This document shows, one piece after another, positions 7,989 to 16,798 of a stretch of 64,000 nt of DNA (positions are counted from its first letter, which is position 1; each line of letters starts with the position of its first letter). Source of the stretch: Vannielia litorea (GTDB taxonomy: Bacteria > Pseudomonadota > Alphaproteobacteria > Rhodobacterales > Rhodobacteraceae); assembly GCF_019801175.1 (NCBI RefSeq), contig NZ_JAHVJR010000002.1, positions 186,001-250,000 on the forward strand, written 5' to 3'. The position numbers were made by a program, and so were the translations under genes. Below the pieces are notes generated by a model that was given only the letters and a program-made list of their open reading frames with translations, made no database searches and was not told the origin of the DNA.

Positions 7989-9605
7989 GTGGATACGATC
8001 GACTGTGACGTGGTGGTTGTGGGCGCAGGCTCATCCGGCTGTGTCGTGGCCTCAAGGCTGGCCGAACGCGCGGGGCTGCGGGTTTGTGTGCTCGAAGCCG
8101 GCGGCGGCGACCTGAGCCCATGGGTCCGCATGCCAATCGGCTATGGTGGTGCCTTCTATCACCCTCGACTGAACTGGCGCTACTACACCGAGGCAGAAGA
8201 GGGTCTCGGGGGGCGCACCGCTTACTGGCCGCGAGGCAAGGTGATCGGCGGATCGAGCTCGATCAACGCTATGGTTTTCATCCGAGGGCAAGCCGATGAC
8301 TACGATCGATGGGCCGCTGCCGGCTGCGAAGGTTGGAGCTATTCAGATGTGCTTCCTTACTTCAAGCGACTCGAGGACAACTTGGCGGGCTCCGACGACT
8401 GGCGTTCGACGGGTGGCCCAATCGGGGTGAAGGAGACCTCCGCCGAGGTACACCCGCTTTCCCACAGTTTTGTCCGTGCTGCTCAGGCCGCAGGGCATAG
8501 GCTGAACCCCGACTTCAACGGGGCGACTCAGGAGGGCATTGGCTTCTACCAGATCACTACGCGCGGTGGGTTTCGTTCGTCTGCAGCGGCGGGTTATCTA
8601 CGGCCGGCCTTGCGGCGACGTGGTCTGCGCCTGGAGACTGGCGCACACGTAACCCGGCTCACCTTTGATGGGCGGCGCTGCACAGGTGTCGAGTTCGTGC
8701 GTGGTGACACGCGGTACCGTGTGCGGGCAACGCGACAGGTGGTTCTCTCGGCTGGAGCAATCGGATCGCCGCAGATTCTTCAGCTATCGGGGATAGGTCA
8801 CAGCGTGCGACTAAGTTCCTTTGGCATAGAGACTATTCATTCGTCTCCAATGGTGGGCCAGAACCTGCAAGACCACATCGGGCTCGACCTTGTTTACGAG
8901 GCCACTGTGCCAACTCTGAACGCCACTCTAGGGCGCTGGCTCGGGCGGATGGGTGCTGGCCTTCGCTATGTGATCTCGAGAGGCGGGCCGCTTTCTCTCA
9001 GTGTGAACCAGGCAGGTGGGTTTATTCGGTCTGATGCAGGGCGCGACAGGCCTAACCTGCAGCTTTATTTCTCGCCGCTTAGCTATACCAAAACGGTCCC
9101 GGGAAAGCGGCGGCTGATGAAGCCTGATGCCTTTGCGGGCTTCATGATCGGCATTTCAAACTGCCACCCCAAGAGCCGTGGAGAGTTGCACGTTCGCTCG
9201 TCCGATCCGGCGGAGGCACCATCAATTCGGCCCAACTATTTTAGTGCAGAGGAAGATATGGACGAGTTGCTGGCTTCGGTTCCGATCATGCGGGCGATTG
9301 CGGCAAAGGCACCGTTGTCCGGGATCACGAAGGCCGAGTTGAAGCCCGGCCCCGCGGTCACCGATCGAGCAGCGCTGGTGGACTACATCCGGGCTGTGAC
9401 AGGTTCGGTCTTCCATCCCTGCGGCACCTGCGCCATGGGGCCGGAAGAGACCGCCGTGACCACCCCCGACCTCCGACTGCGCGGTATCGAAGGGCTGACT
9501 GTGGCTGATGCTTCTATCATTCCACAAATCACTTCGGGAAACCTGAATGCGCCCGCGTTGATGATCGGCGAGAAGGCGGCCGACCTTATCGCGGCGCGGC
9601 TCTGA
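7989..9605 (+). CDS. GMC-family FAD oxidoreductase (choline dehydrogenase-like)
   Basis: A 538-residue glucose-methanol-choline oxidoreductase that oxidises an alcohol. The N-terminal FAD fold is VVVGAGSSGCVVASRLAE. GMC signature 1 is PRGKVIGGSSSINAMVFIRG, and signature 2 is GAIGSPQILQLSGIG near residue 258. The C-terminal part has the active-site His in SVFHPCGTCAMG and TSGNLNAPALMIGEKAADLI. Translation starts at a GTG with GGGAG 7 bases upstream. The physiological alcohol is unknown; the neighbourhood suggests a polyol or amino alcohol rather than choline, since no betaine-aldehyde dehydrogenase or BetI is nearby. Confidence 0.9.
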   Translation: MDTIDCDVVVVGAGSSGCVVASRLAERAGLRVCVLEAGGGDLSPWVRMPIGYGGAFYHPRLNWRYYTEAEEGLGGRTAYWPRGKVIGGSSSINAMVFIRGQADDYDRWAAAGCEGWSYSDVLPYFKRLEDNLAGSDDWRSTGGPIGVKETSAEVHPLSHSFVRAAQAAGHRLNPDFNGATQEGIGFYQITTRGGFRSSAAAGYLRPALRRRGLRLETGAHVTRLTFDGRRCTGVEFVRGDTRYRVRATRQVVLSAGAIGSPQILQLSGIGHSVRLSSFGIETIHSSPMVGQNLQDHIGLDLVYEATVPTLNATLGRWLGRMGAGLRYVISRGGPLSLSVNQAGGFIRSDAGRDRPNLQLYFSPLSYTKTVPGKRRLMKPDAFAGFMIGISNCHPKSRGELHVRSSDPAEAPSIRPNYFSAEEDMDELLASVPIMRAIAAKAPLSGITKAELKPGPAVTDRAALVDYIRAVTGSVFHPCGTCAMGPEETAVTTPDLRLRGIEGLTVADASIIPQITSGNLNAPALMIGEKAADLIAARL

Positions 9606-11049
9606 GGGCACGCGCAAGCCGCTCGACCCCGCGTTCGATCTCAATCCGCGGCACGGCAGAGAATCCGAGAGTTAGACCCTCTTGGGCGATGGGCGCAAGT
9701 GCAAAGCGGGACAGGGGCGAGGTGGCGAGACCTTCTGCCAACCCCGCTTTGGCGGCATTCTTCTCACAGCGGGGTTCTGGTAGGATTCCGACAGTGTGAA
9801 AGCCCGTCTCGGTGGGCTGTACCTTCAGCAAGCCATCCAGGTGTGCTTCGGCGGCTTCCATCAGCGTGTCCCGTCGGTCACGGTACAGATCTCTCATCCG
9901 GCGTATGTGGGCCGAGAACCGGCCCTCCTCGATGAAGTTCGCCACCACGGCCTGTACCGAGTGCGACACGCCGTGCGCGGCGGCCTCCAACGTGCGGGTG
10001 AACACCTCCGTAAGGCCGGGCGGAACCACGGCGTATCCCAGCCGGATGGCGGGAAACAGAGCCTTGGAGAAAGTGCCGACATAGATCACACGGCCCCCGG
10101 CATCGAGCGCCTTCAGCGGCGGCAGAGGCGCGCGGCCGTAGTGGAACTCGCCGACGTAGTCGTCTTCGATTACCCAAGCCTCGGCTCGCTCGGCTTCCTC
10201 AAGAAGCTCGAACCGCCGGTCGCGCGACATGGGCATGCCGAGCGGGTGCTGGTGAGCTGGCGTGGTAAAGGCGGCGCGAAACCGAGGTTCGGCGGCCCGG
10301 CCCGCGGCCACATCGAGCCCTTGGGCATCGACCGGTACCGGCACCAGCCGCGCACCACGGGCCAGAAAGGCGTTGCGGGCGCCGATAGCTCCGGGGTTCT
10401 CGATCCAGACCGAGTCGCCCGGCTCCAGCAGAATCTGGGCAATTTGCAGGAAGGCGTCCTGCGCCCCGGCAAAGACGAAAACTTCCTCGGGCGCGCAGGT
10501 GAGGCCGCGGTTGGCGCGGAGGTGGCGACAGATGGACTCGCGCAGCGCGGGAAGGCCTGCGGCCTCGGGGTAACTCATGATGCTGGCGCGGGGGCTGCGC
10601 CAGTACTTTGTTTGTATCCGCGCCCACTGCGCCATCGGGAAGGCATCGAAGGCGGGCATGCCAGTGACGAAGGGGCGCGGGTTGCGCGGGTGCTCGAGCC
10701 GCGGAAAGAATTGAGCCGGATGTCCGCCCGCCACTCGGGGCAGGCTCTGCGGACGAGGTGTGGCGGGGGCGTGCGGGCGCACCTCTTGCGACACATAGGT
10801 ACCCGCGCCCACATGGCTGGTGACCATGCCCTCGGAGGCAAGCTGCTCGTAGACGGTGACGGCGGTGGTGCGGCTCACCCCGTGATCGCGGGCCAGAACA
10901 CGGGTTGCCGGCAACCGAGTGCCGGGCGGAAGCTCGCCTGAAAGGATCATGTCCCGCAGACGAGTGGCGAGTTGCATCGAGAGTGACGCTGCATCGGACC
11001 GGTCCACCGAAAGCCCGGGAATAAGCGCGCCACCTGCATACTTTGTCAT
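9586..11049 (-). CDS. MocR-type regulator (GntR-like DNA-binding + aminotransferase fold)
   Basis: The first ~85 residues are a GntR winged helix with LRDMILSGELPPGTRLPATR and RTTAVTVYEQLASEG. The rest is a type-I aminotransferase-fold sensor. The PLP lysine is in YVGTFSKALFPAIRLGY, and VIEDDYVGEF supplies the PLP Asp. Such proteins bind PLP, often with an amino compound, and activate adjacent genes. I start at the ATG at 11049, which has GGAG 5 bases upstream; the longer frame to 11112 would run through the repeated operator-like element. The gene's end overlaps the GMC gene's end by 20 bases, convergently. Likely targets are the flanking catabolic genes. Confidence 0.9.
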   Translation of the reverse strand: MTKYAGGALIPGLSVDRSDAASLSMQLATRLRDMILSGELPPGTRLPATRVLARDHGVSRTTAVTVYEQLASEGMVTSHVGAGTYVSQEVRPHAPATPRPQSLPRVAGGHPAQFFPRLEHPRNPRPFVTGMPAFDAFPMAQWARIQTKYWRSPRASIMSYPEAAGLPALRESICRHLRANRGLTCAPEEVFVFAGAQDAFLQIAQILLEPGDSVWIENPGAIGARNAFLARGARLVPVPVDAQGLDVAAGRAAEPRFRAAFTTPAHQHPLGMPMSRDRRFELLEEAERAEAWVIEDDYVGEFHYGRAPLPPLKALDAGGRVIYVGTFSKALFPAIRLGYAVVPPGLTEVFTRTLEAAAHGVSHSVQAVVANFIEEGRFSAHIRRMRDLYRDRRDTLMEAAEAHLDGLLKVQPTETGFHTVGILPEPRCEKNAAKAGLAEGLATSPLSRFALAPIAQEGLTLGFSAVPRIEIERGVERLARALRAAPR

Positions 11050-11063
11050 TACGACTCCATAAT

Positions 11064-11110
11064 GGTCTGCCAGCCAATGAAGAGTGGACCTTACCGCCAG
11101 ACCGTTTGGC
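11064..11110. promoter_or_regulatory. candidate MocR operator, mocR/enolase divergent promoter
   Basis: Contains TGGTCTGCCAGCCAA at about 11063 and, as its near inverted repeat, CCAGACCGTTTGGC ending at 11110. GGACC lies at 11086 between them. The part 11077-11110 matches the element before the GMC gene. It lies in the 95-base gap between the divergent mocR and dehydratase starts, where MocR-type proteins usually bind. The regulator assignment is inferred. Confidence 0.5.
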
Positions 11111-11144
11111 AAGTTTTATCGCCACGAACAGGGAGCCCGATGCC

Positions 11145-12257
11145 ATGAGACTAACCAAGATCGAGACATTTTCCATTCCCGAGATTGGCTTTGTCCGCGT
11201 CACCGACGAGATGGGCAACGAAGGCTTGGGGCAGGTTTCGACTTACCAGAGTGACATTACCTCCCAAGTGCTACACCGGCAGGTCGTGCCCCATGTACTC
11301 GGCGTGGAATTCGATCCTGTTACGTCCCAAGACGACCTGTTCGACCGGGCTTGGGAGAAGGAACACAAGTTCCCCGGTTCGTATATGTGCAGGGCAATCG
11401 GCGGTGTAGAGACGGCGCTGTGGGACCTACGCGGCAAGATGGCGGGCAAGCCCGTGGCTGAGTTGCTGGGCGGATCCGCGGGCAAGATCCGAGCCTATGC
11501 CTCCTCGATGAAGCGAGATATCACCCCAACCGACGAGGCCGAGCGGTTCAGGCGGCTCCGGGGCGAGTTCGGATTTGATGCCTTCAAGTTTCGCATAGGG
11601 GCCGAAGTGGGCCGGAACCGGGACGAGTGGGAGGGCCGCACCGAAGAGATCATCCCGACCATCGCACGCGCCGTGGGCGAGGGCGCGGCGCTGCTCGTCG
11701 ATGCCAACTCGTGCTACTCTCCCGAACGCGCGATCCACTATGGCAAGATGCTCCAAGACAACGGGATCGTGCACTACGAAGAGCCTTGCCCCTACTGGGA
11801 GCTGGAGCAGACCGCGGAGGTGACGGCAGCGCTCAAGATCGACGTGACCGGCGGCGAGCAGGATTGCTGGCTGCCTACATGGCGGCGGATGTTCGAGCTG
11901 AAGGCTGTGAACGTGGCCCAGCCGGATGTGCTCTATCTCGGCGGGATCGGGCGCACGCTGCAAGTGGCACGGATGGCACAGGCTGCCGGCCTTCCGGTCA
12001 CGCCCCATGCCGCCAACCTCGGGCTGATCACGCTTTTCACCATGCACCTACTGCGAGCAATTCCAAACGCGGGGCCATACTTGGAATTCTCAATCGAAGG
12101 TGCCGACTATTACCCATGGCAATACGGGCTTTATCGCAACGATCCTTACAAAGTGGAGGGTGGCACGGTGGAGGTTACTGATGCTCCGGGATGGGGCGTG
12201 GAGATCGCGCCAGACTGGCTTGAGTCTGCCAGCTATGCCGTGAGCGAAGTCGATTGA
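11145..12257 (+). CDS. mandelate racemase/muconate lactonizing enzyme family protein (probable sugar-acid dehydratase)
   Basis: A 370-residue enolase-superfamily enzyme. The N-terminal capping domain runs to about residue 120 and the barrel follows. Visible catalytic features are FDAFKFRIG (K-x-R in place of the common K-x-K), LLVDANSCYS (metal Asp), HYEEPCPYW (metal Glu), TGGEQD (third ligand), AQPDVLYLGG and the general-base His in VTPHAANLGL. Such enzymes abstract the alpha-proton of a carboxylate, usually dehydrating sugar acids. The ATG at 11145 has GGGAG 9 bases upstream; a much longer frame starts inside the promoter. The FAD oxidoreductase and ABC genes follow in the same direction. 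Confidence 0.87.
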   Translation: MRLTKIETFSIPEIGFVRVTDEMGNEGLGQVSTYQSDITSQVLHRQVVPHVLGVEFDPVTSQDDLFDRAWEKEHKFPGSYMCRAIGGVETALWDLRGKMAGKPVAELLGGSAGKIRAYASSMKRDITPTDEAERFRRLRGEFGFDAFKFRIGAEVGRNRDEWEGRTEEIIPTIARAVGEGAALLVDANSCYSPERAIHYGKMLQDNGIVHYEEPCPYWELEQTAEVTAALKIDVTGGEQDCWLPTWRRMFELKAVNVAQPDVLYLGGIGRTLQVARMAQAAGLPVTPHAANLGLITLFTMHLLRAIPNAGPYLEFSIEGADYYPWQYGLYRNDPYKVEGGTVEVTDAPGWGVEIAPDWLESASYAVSEVD

Positions 12258-12288
12258 ACAGGGCGCTGGTCGGATGCAGGATCAGCGG

Positions 12289-13548
12289 ATGGAGCTGAAG
12301 ACAACACCCTATTGGTGGGACACGACGCCATTGGCCCAAATTGAGCGCGGTGATCTGCCAGCCCGCGCGGATGCGGTTGTGATCGGCTCGGGTTACACAG
12401 GCCTGCACGCCGCTTTGCAAATTGCTCGAGGCGGGCGCTCGGTGGTGGTATTGGAGAAGGGGCGCATCGGCGAGGGTTGTTCCACCCGCAACGGTGGGCA
12501 ACTCAGTTACTCGATCAAGCCCAGTCTACGCGAGCTGACTGCGAAACACGGGGCCGAACTGGCCGCCGCCATCCGCGCCGAGGGCCCAGCCTCGCTCGCC
12601 TTCCTCGGCGAGTTCATCAAGACCGAGAGTATTGATTGCGACTATCGCCTCTGCGGGCGGTTCGATGGGGCCGCAACTGCAAGAGCGTGGGTGGAGATGA
12701 ACCACGAAGCTGATGGCGAGAGTATCATCTCCGTCCCGAAGGACAGGCAGCGAGAAGAGATCGGCAGCGATTGGTACCACGGCGGTATTGTTCATAGGCA
12801 CTACGGTGCCCTGGACCCTGGGCGCTACCATGCGGGGCTACTCGCCAAGGTGCTAGAAGCCGGAGTCACGGTGCTACCGGACTGCTCAGTCATCGCGATG
12901 GACGAGGGCAGCAACGACGTTGTCGTCCGGACGCAGCATGGGAGCATCACCACGAAGGATGTGGTGGTTGGTACCAATGGATACACACAGGAAGCCACAC
13001 CTTGGCACCGGGAGCGCGTGATACCGATTGGTAGCTACATCATCGCAACCGAAGAGCTCTCAGCGGACGTCATGGATCGCCTGTTCCCGAAGAACCGGAT
13101 GCACTGCGACAGCCGCAGGGTGATTTACTACTATCGTGCTTCACCCAACAGAAAGCGCGTGCTCTTCGGCGGACGCGCAGCTGCGGGGGAGGCTGGCGCA
13201 AAGGTCGCCGCCGCGCGGCTGAGGGCCGAGATGGTAAGGCTTTTCCCCGAACTCGAGAGCGTGAGGATCACCCATAGCTGGATGGGGTTTGTCGCCTTCG
13301 CTTTCGACAAGTTGGCCCACGCGGGCGCGCGCGGCCAGATCCGCCATGCGATGGGCTATTGCGGATCGGGCATTGGTATGGCCTCTTATCTCGGAATGAA
13401 GGCAGGGCTCAAAGTGTTGGGTGACCCGGCCGGGGAGACCCCACTGATGACGCCGAACTTCCCCACGCGCCCCTTCTACAAGGGTGACCCTTGGTTTTTG
13501 CCCGCAGCGGTTGCAGGCTATCGCATGCTCGACCGCCTCGGTTTGTAA
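12289..13548 (+). CDS. FAD-dependent amine oxidoreductase (PuuB/DAO family)
   Basis: A 419-residue member of the DAO family, nearest in style to gamma-glutamylputrescine oxidase. The N-terminus has TPYWWDTTP then the dinucleotide fold ADAVVIGSGYTGLHAALQIA. CSTRNGGQLSYSIKP is the typical covalent or close-contact FAD motif region. C-terminal features include RITHSWMGFVAFAFDKL and HAMGYCGSGIGMASYLG. The family oxidises C-N bonds of secondary or primary amines to an imine that hydrolyses. The ATG at 12289 has AGGA 7 bases upstream; an ATG at 12274 is possible. It links the dehydratase to the amine importer downstream. Confidence 0.88.
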   Translation: MELKTTPYWWDTTPLAQIERGDLPARADAVVIGSGYTGLHAALQIARGGRSVVVLEKGRIGEGCSTRNGGQLSYSIKPSLRELTAKHGAELAAAIRAEGPASLAFLGEFIKTESIDCDYRLCGRFDGAATARAWVEMNHEADGESIISVPKDRQREEIGSDWYHGGIVHRHYGALDPGRYHAGLLAKVLEAGVTVLPDCSVIAMDEGSNDVVVRTQHGSITTKDVVVGTNGYTQEATPWHRERVIPIGSYIIATEELSADVMDRLFPKNRMHCDSRRVIYYYRASPNRKRVLFGGRAAAGEAGAKVAAARLRAEMVRLFPELESVRITHSWMGFVAFAFDKLAHAGARGQIRHAMGYCGSGIGMASYLGMKAGLKVLGDPAGETPLMTPNFPTRPFYKGDPWFLPAAVAGYRMLDRLGL

Positions 13549-13578
13549 CGGCATTGTATCGGTTTGCCAGCATGCGCG

Positions 13579-13629
13579 GAATGGACCTTTCGGACCAAAC
13601 CAATCTGCGCTTCACTCACTGGAAGGTCC
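13579..13629. promoter_or_regulatory. candidate operator before the ABC importer
   Basis: The gap before the importer genes holds TGGACCTTTCGGACC, with GGACC at 13583 and 13592 repeated at a 9-base step, and an inverted GGTCC at 13625. TGGACCTT is identical to the core at 11085-11092. This makes it a weaker third member of the element set found at 7.9 and 11.1 kb. Confidence 0.4.
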
Positions 13630-13678
13630 GCACAAGACGGATCCACAGACATCATTAGACCCAACCGGAGGATCTGAC

Positions 13679-14746
13679 ATGAAACCCACCTTCCGCGCCC
13701 TGCTTGCGGGCACCGCGATGGTTCTGGCGGGCGGCACTGCCAACGCCGAGACGCTGCGCCTGCTTACGTGGGGCGGCTACGCCCCCGAGGACGTGATCGC
13801 CGCATTCGAAGCAGAGTATCCCGACATCGATGTTGAGGTGACGCTTTCGAACAACGAAGAGATGATAGCCAAGTTGCGCGCCACCGGCGGCACGGGCTTT
13901 GACCTCGCTCAGCCCAGCCACGACCGCGTTTACGCCGCGCAACTGGAGTACAACATCTACAAGCCGCTGGACCTCAGCCAGATCAACACCGACGCGATGA
14001 CGCCGAACCTGCTGGAGGGCGTGAAGGCCAACACCACCATCGAAGGTGAGGTTTACTCAGTGCCGCACCAGTGGGGCACCTCCGGCGTGATGGCCAACAT
14101 GAAGGAGGCCCCTGAGGTCGCCGGTTGGAATGACCTGTGTGACGAGCAATACGCTGGCCGCACCTCGATGCGCCTGCGCCGTACCATCCTCCTCGGCACT
14201 GCCTATGGCATGGGCATGGACCCCTTCGCGCTCTATGCGGACCCGGAAGGCTACCAGGATATGCTGGATCAGGTCACCGAGAAGTTGATCGCCTGTAAAT
14301 CTGTCATCAAGACGTACTGGTCGGGCGGCGATGACCTGAGCGCGCTGATGCTTTCGGGCGAGGTCGTGGTATCGGAGACCTGGGACTCGACCGCGTTCAA
14401 GCTCTACGGCGAGAACCCAGACATCGTCTTCGTGCCACCGGAGACCGGTGCGCTGGCCTGGATCGATACCTTCACCATCCCGCGCGGTGGCGAGGCTGAC
14501 GATGCCGCCTACAAGTGGATCAACTTCGTGCTGCGGCCCGAGATCACCAAGATGATGTCGGCTTCCACCGGCGCCATTGCTGCCGTGCCGAACGGGATTG
14601 ATCTGATGCCCGACGACAAGAAGGCCGCGATCTCGGCAGCTTTCGATCAGGAAGACCTGGATAACCTCAAGTTCTTCGCCAACATCCCGCCGGGGATCGA
14701 AGACATGGAAGGCCTAGCGCTGGAGCGCATCAAGGCTGCCAACTGA
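13679..14746 (+). CDS. polyamine-family ABC transporter substrate-binding protein
   Basis: A 355-residue periplasmic binding protein of the PotD/PotF type. It has a Sec signal peptide of about 22 residues ending TANA, then LRLLTWGGYAPEDVIAAFEAEYP. Family marks include SVPHQWGTSGVMAN, YWSGGDDLSALMLSGEVVVS and TFTIPRGGEADDAAYKWINF. The start has GGAGGA 6 bases before the ATG. It is followed by a hairpin with a short T run and then by the importer ATPase and two permeases. The ligand may be a polyamine or an amino-sugar/opine-like compound, since opine importers belong to the same family. Confidence 0.9.
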   Translation: MKPTFRALLAGTAMVLAGGTANAETLRLLTWGGYAPEDVIAAFEAEYPDIDVEVTLSNNEEMIAKLRATGGTGFDLAQPSHDRVYAAQLEYNIYKPLDLSQINTDAMTPNLLEGVKANTTIEGEVYSVPHQWGTSGVMANMKEAPEVAGWNDLCDEQYAGRTSMRLRRTILLGTAYGMGMDPFALYADPEGYQDMLDQVTEKLIACKSVIKTYWSGGDDLSALMLSGEVVVSETWDSTAFKLYGENPDIVFVPPETGALAWIDTFTIPRGGEADDAAYKWINFVLRPEITKMMSASTGAIAAVPNGIDLMPDDKKAAISAAFDQEDLDNLKFFANIPPGIEDMEGLALERIKAAN

Positions 14747-14754
14747 GGATGAAT

Positions 14755-14784
14755 GGGCCGGGGTGCTTGCACTCCGGCCCTTTT
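14755..14784 (+). terminator. hairpin with TTTT between binding-protein and ATPase genes
   Basis: GGGCCGGGGTGC pairs with GCACTCCGGCCC around a TT loop, with one mismatch, followed by four T. It lies just after the binding-protein stop. A partial terminator or mRNA-stabilising hairpin here would let the binding protein be made in excess over the membrane components, as is common in ABC import operons. Confidence 0.6.
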
Positions 14785-14847
14785 CCGGCTCCGTTCGGAT
14801 TGCGGGACAAATCCCGCCCTACGGGCCGATGACAGAAAGACCCGCCC

Positions 14848-15930
14848 ATGTATGACCTGAGCTGCACCGATCTGACCAAGAGGTTCGGCACCTTTACTGC
14901 CGTTTCCGATGTATCGCTCGATATTCTCTCGGGCTCGTTCTTTTCGATCCTCGGGCCGTCTGGCTGCGGCAAGACAACACTGATGCGTATGATCGCGGGG
15001 TTCGAGAGCCCGACATCGGGTGACATAGCGATCAAGGGCGAGAGCGTGCTGAGACTGCCGCCCAACAAACGCAACGTTAAGATGGTGTTCCAGCACCTTG
15101 CGCTTTTTCCGATGATGACCGTGGGCGAAAATATTGCGTACGGACTGCGCTGCCGGAAAGAACCGAAGAGCGAGATTGCGGGCAAGGTAGCGCGGGTGCT
15201 GGACAGAGTTGGCCTGCCCGGCAATGAAGACAAGAAGATCGATCAGCTTTCAGGCGGACAGAAACAGCGGATCGCAATTGCTCGCTGCATGGTGCTGGAG
15301 CCCGATGTACTGCTACTCGACGAGCCGCTAGGCGCGCTCGACCTGAAGCTGCGCGAACACATGAAGATCGAGCTGAAGCAACTGCAGCACCAGTTCGAAA
15401 CGACATTTCTCTACATCACCCATGACCAATCTGAAGCGCTGGTGATGTCTGACAATGTCGCGGTCATGAACGCCGGTCGTTTCGAGCAGATCGGTGCGCC
15501 TAAAGAGCTTTATGACGCGCCCGCCTCTGGCTTTGTTGCCGGGTTCGTGGGCGACGCCACGGTGCTTGAGGGCAAGCTGGGTGAAGTGCGCGGCAATCAG
15601 GGCCGAGTGGTTCTTGAGGGCGGCAAGGAGGTAATCGGCACCGTCTCCGATGGCAGTAAGAGCGGTGACGCGGTGGAGGTGTTTCTGCGACCCGAGGCGC
15701 TGAAGCTCGGCGACGGTGAGAGCGGATGCCAGTTGGGCGGTAAGGTGGAGAGCCTTCTCTTCAACGGCGCGTCGAGTCGGATCCTCGTGCAGACCGGGCG
15801 CAATCTCATCGAGGTTGCCGATCCCGAGCAGCGCAGCGATGTGGGTGAGGGCAGCGCCGTGACCGTGAGTTGGACGCCCGACCGCGCCCGTATCTTTGCA
15901 AGACGGCCAGGCTCTGGGGCCGCGGCATGA
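14848..15930 (+). CDS. polyamine-family ABC transporter ATPase
   Basis: A 360-residue PotA/PotG-type ATPase. Walker A is GPSGCGKTT near residue 38, the signature is LSGGQKQRIAIARC, Walker B is VLLLDEPLGALD, and the H-loop is YITHDQSEAL. A C-terminal TOBE domain of about 120 residues follows. Its TGA overlaps the next permease start as ATGA, so the two are translationally coupled. It powers uptake of the ligand of the upstream binding protein. Confidence 0.92.
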   Translation: MYDLSCTDLTKRFGTFTAVSDVSLDILSGSFFSILGPSGCGKTTLMRMIAGFESPTSGDIAIKGESVLRLPPNKRNVKMVFQHLALFPMMTVGENIAYGLRCRKEPKSEIAGKVARVLDRVGLPGNEDKKIDQLSGGQKQRIAIARCMVLEPDVLLLDEPLGALDLKLREHMKIELKQLQHQFETTFLYITHDQSEALVMSDNVAVMNAGRFEQIGAPKELYDAPASGFVAGFVGDATVLEGKLGEVRGNQGRVVLEGGKEVIGTVSDGSKSGDAVEVFLRPEALKLGDGESGCQLGGKVESLLFNGASSRILVQTGRNLIEVADPEQRSDVGEGSAVTVSWTPDRARIFARRPGSGAAA

Positions 15931-16793
15931 GCCGCGACGCGGGGCGCCTCTCTCTGATCCTGCTGTTCACGCCCTTTGCGCTGTGGATTCTGCTGCTGAT
16001 CATCCTGCCGCAGATCGGGATCGGATATGTCTCGATCCGCGAGAAGGTGGGGATCAACACCTACGAATACGGGTTCAAGAATTACGTCGATTTCATCACC
16101 GAGCCGGTCTATCGCAACACGCTTCTGCGCACGGCCTGGATGAGCATTCTGGTCACGGCGCTGGCGCTGGTGATCGGCTTTCCCATCGCCTGGTATATCG
16201 CCAAGATCGCCAAGGAACGGAGCCGCGCCGCGCTGTTCCTGATGTGCCTTATTCCGCTCTGGGTGAGCGACCTCGTGCGCGCCTATGGCTGGATCGTGCT
16301 GCTGCGCGAGACCGGCGTGATCTCGATGACGCTGGTGAAATGGGGGATCATCTCGCAGCCCATCGAGATGCTCTACAACGATATGACGGTCATCATTGGC
16401 CTCGTCTACACCGTGATCCTCTTCATGATCGTGCCGCTGGTTTCTACCCTTCAGGGCATGGACGATGCGCTGCTGGAGGCGGGTTACAACCTCGGCGGAT
16501 CCCGCATCACAGTCTTCCGCAGGATCATCGCACCCTACGCCATGCCGGGCATCGTCGCGGGCTGTATCATCACATTCATGCTGACGGCCGGAAGCTACCT
16601 CACCCCGATCCTGCTGGGCGGCAAGAACTCGAGTTGGTTCACCGAGCAAATCTACAACCAGTTCATCACCCGATATAACTGGGAGAGCGGCTCGGCCTTT
16701 GGGGTTTCGTTGCTCGTCTTCACTTCCTTCGTGGTCTGGGCCGGACTCCGGCTGACCGGGCAGAGCCTGGCGACCACTGTGGCGAAGGAGTGA
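15927..16793 (+). CDS. polyamine-family ABC permease (PotB/PotH-like)
   Basis: A 288-residue integral membrane protein with about six helices, the first at LSLILLFTPFALWILLLIIL. The EAA loop that contacts the ATPase is DDALLEAGYNLGGSRITVFRRI. The start is the ATG in the ATGA overlap with the ATPase stop; the open frame runs further back inside the ATPase gene but is not needed. It forms a heterodimer with the next gene product. Confidence 0.9.
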   Translation: MSRDAGRLSLILLFTPFALWILLLIILPQIGIGYVSIREKVGINTYEYGFKNYVDFITEPVYRNTLLRTAWMSILVTALALVIGFPIAWYIAKIAKERSRAALFLMCLIPLWVSDLVRAYGWIVLLRETGVISMTLVKWGIISQPIEMLYNDMTVIIGLVYTVILFMIVPLVSTLQGMDDALLEAGYNLGGSRITVFRRIIAPYAMPGIVAGCIITFMLTAGSYLTPILLGGKNSSWFTEQIYNQFITRYNWESGSAFGVSLLVFTSFVVWAGLRLTGQSLATTVAKE

Positions 16794-16798
16794 GTGCG

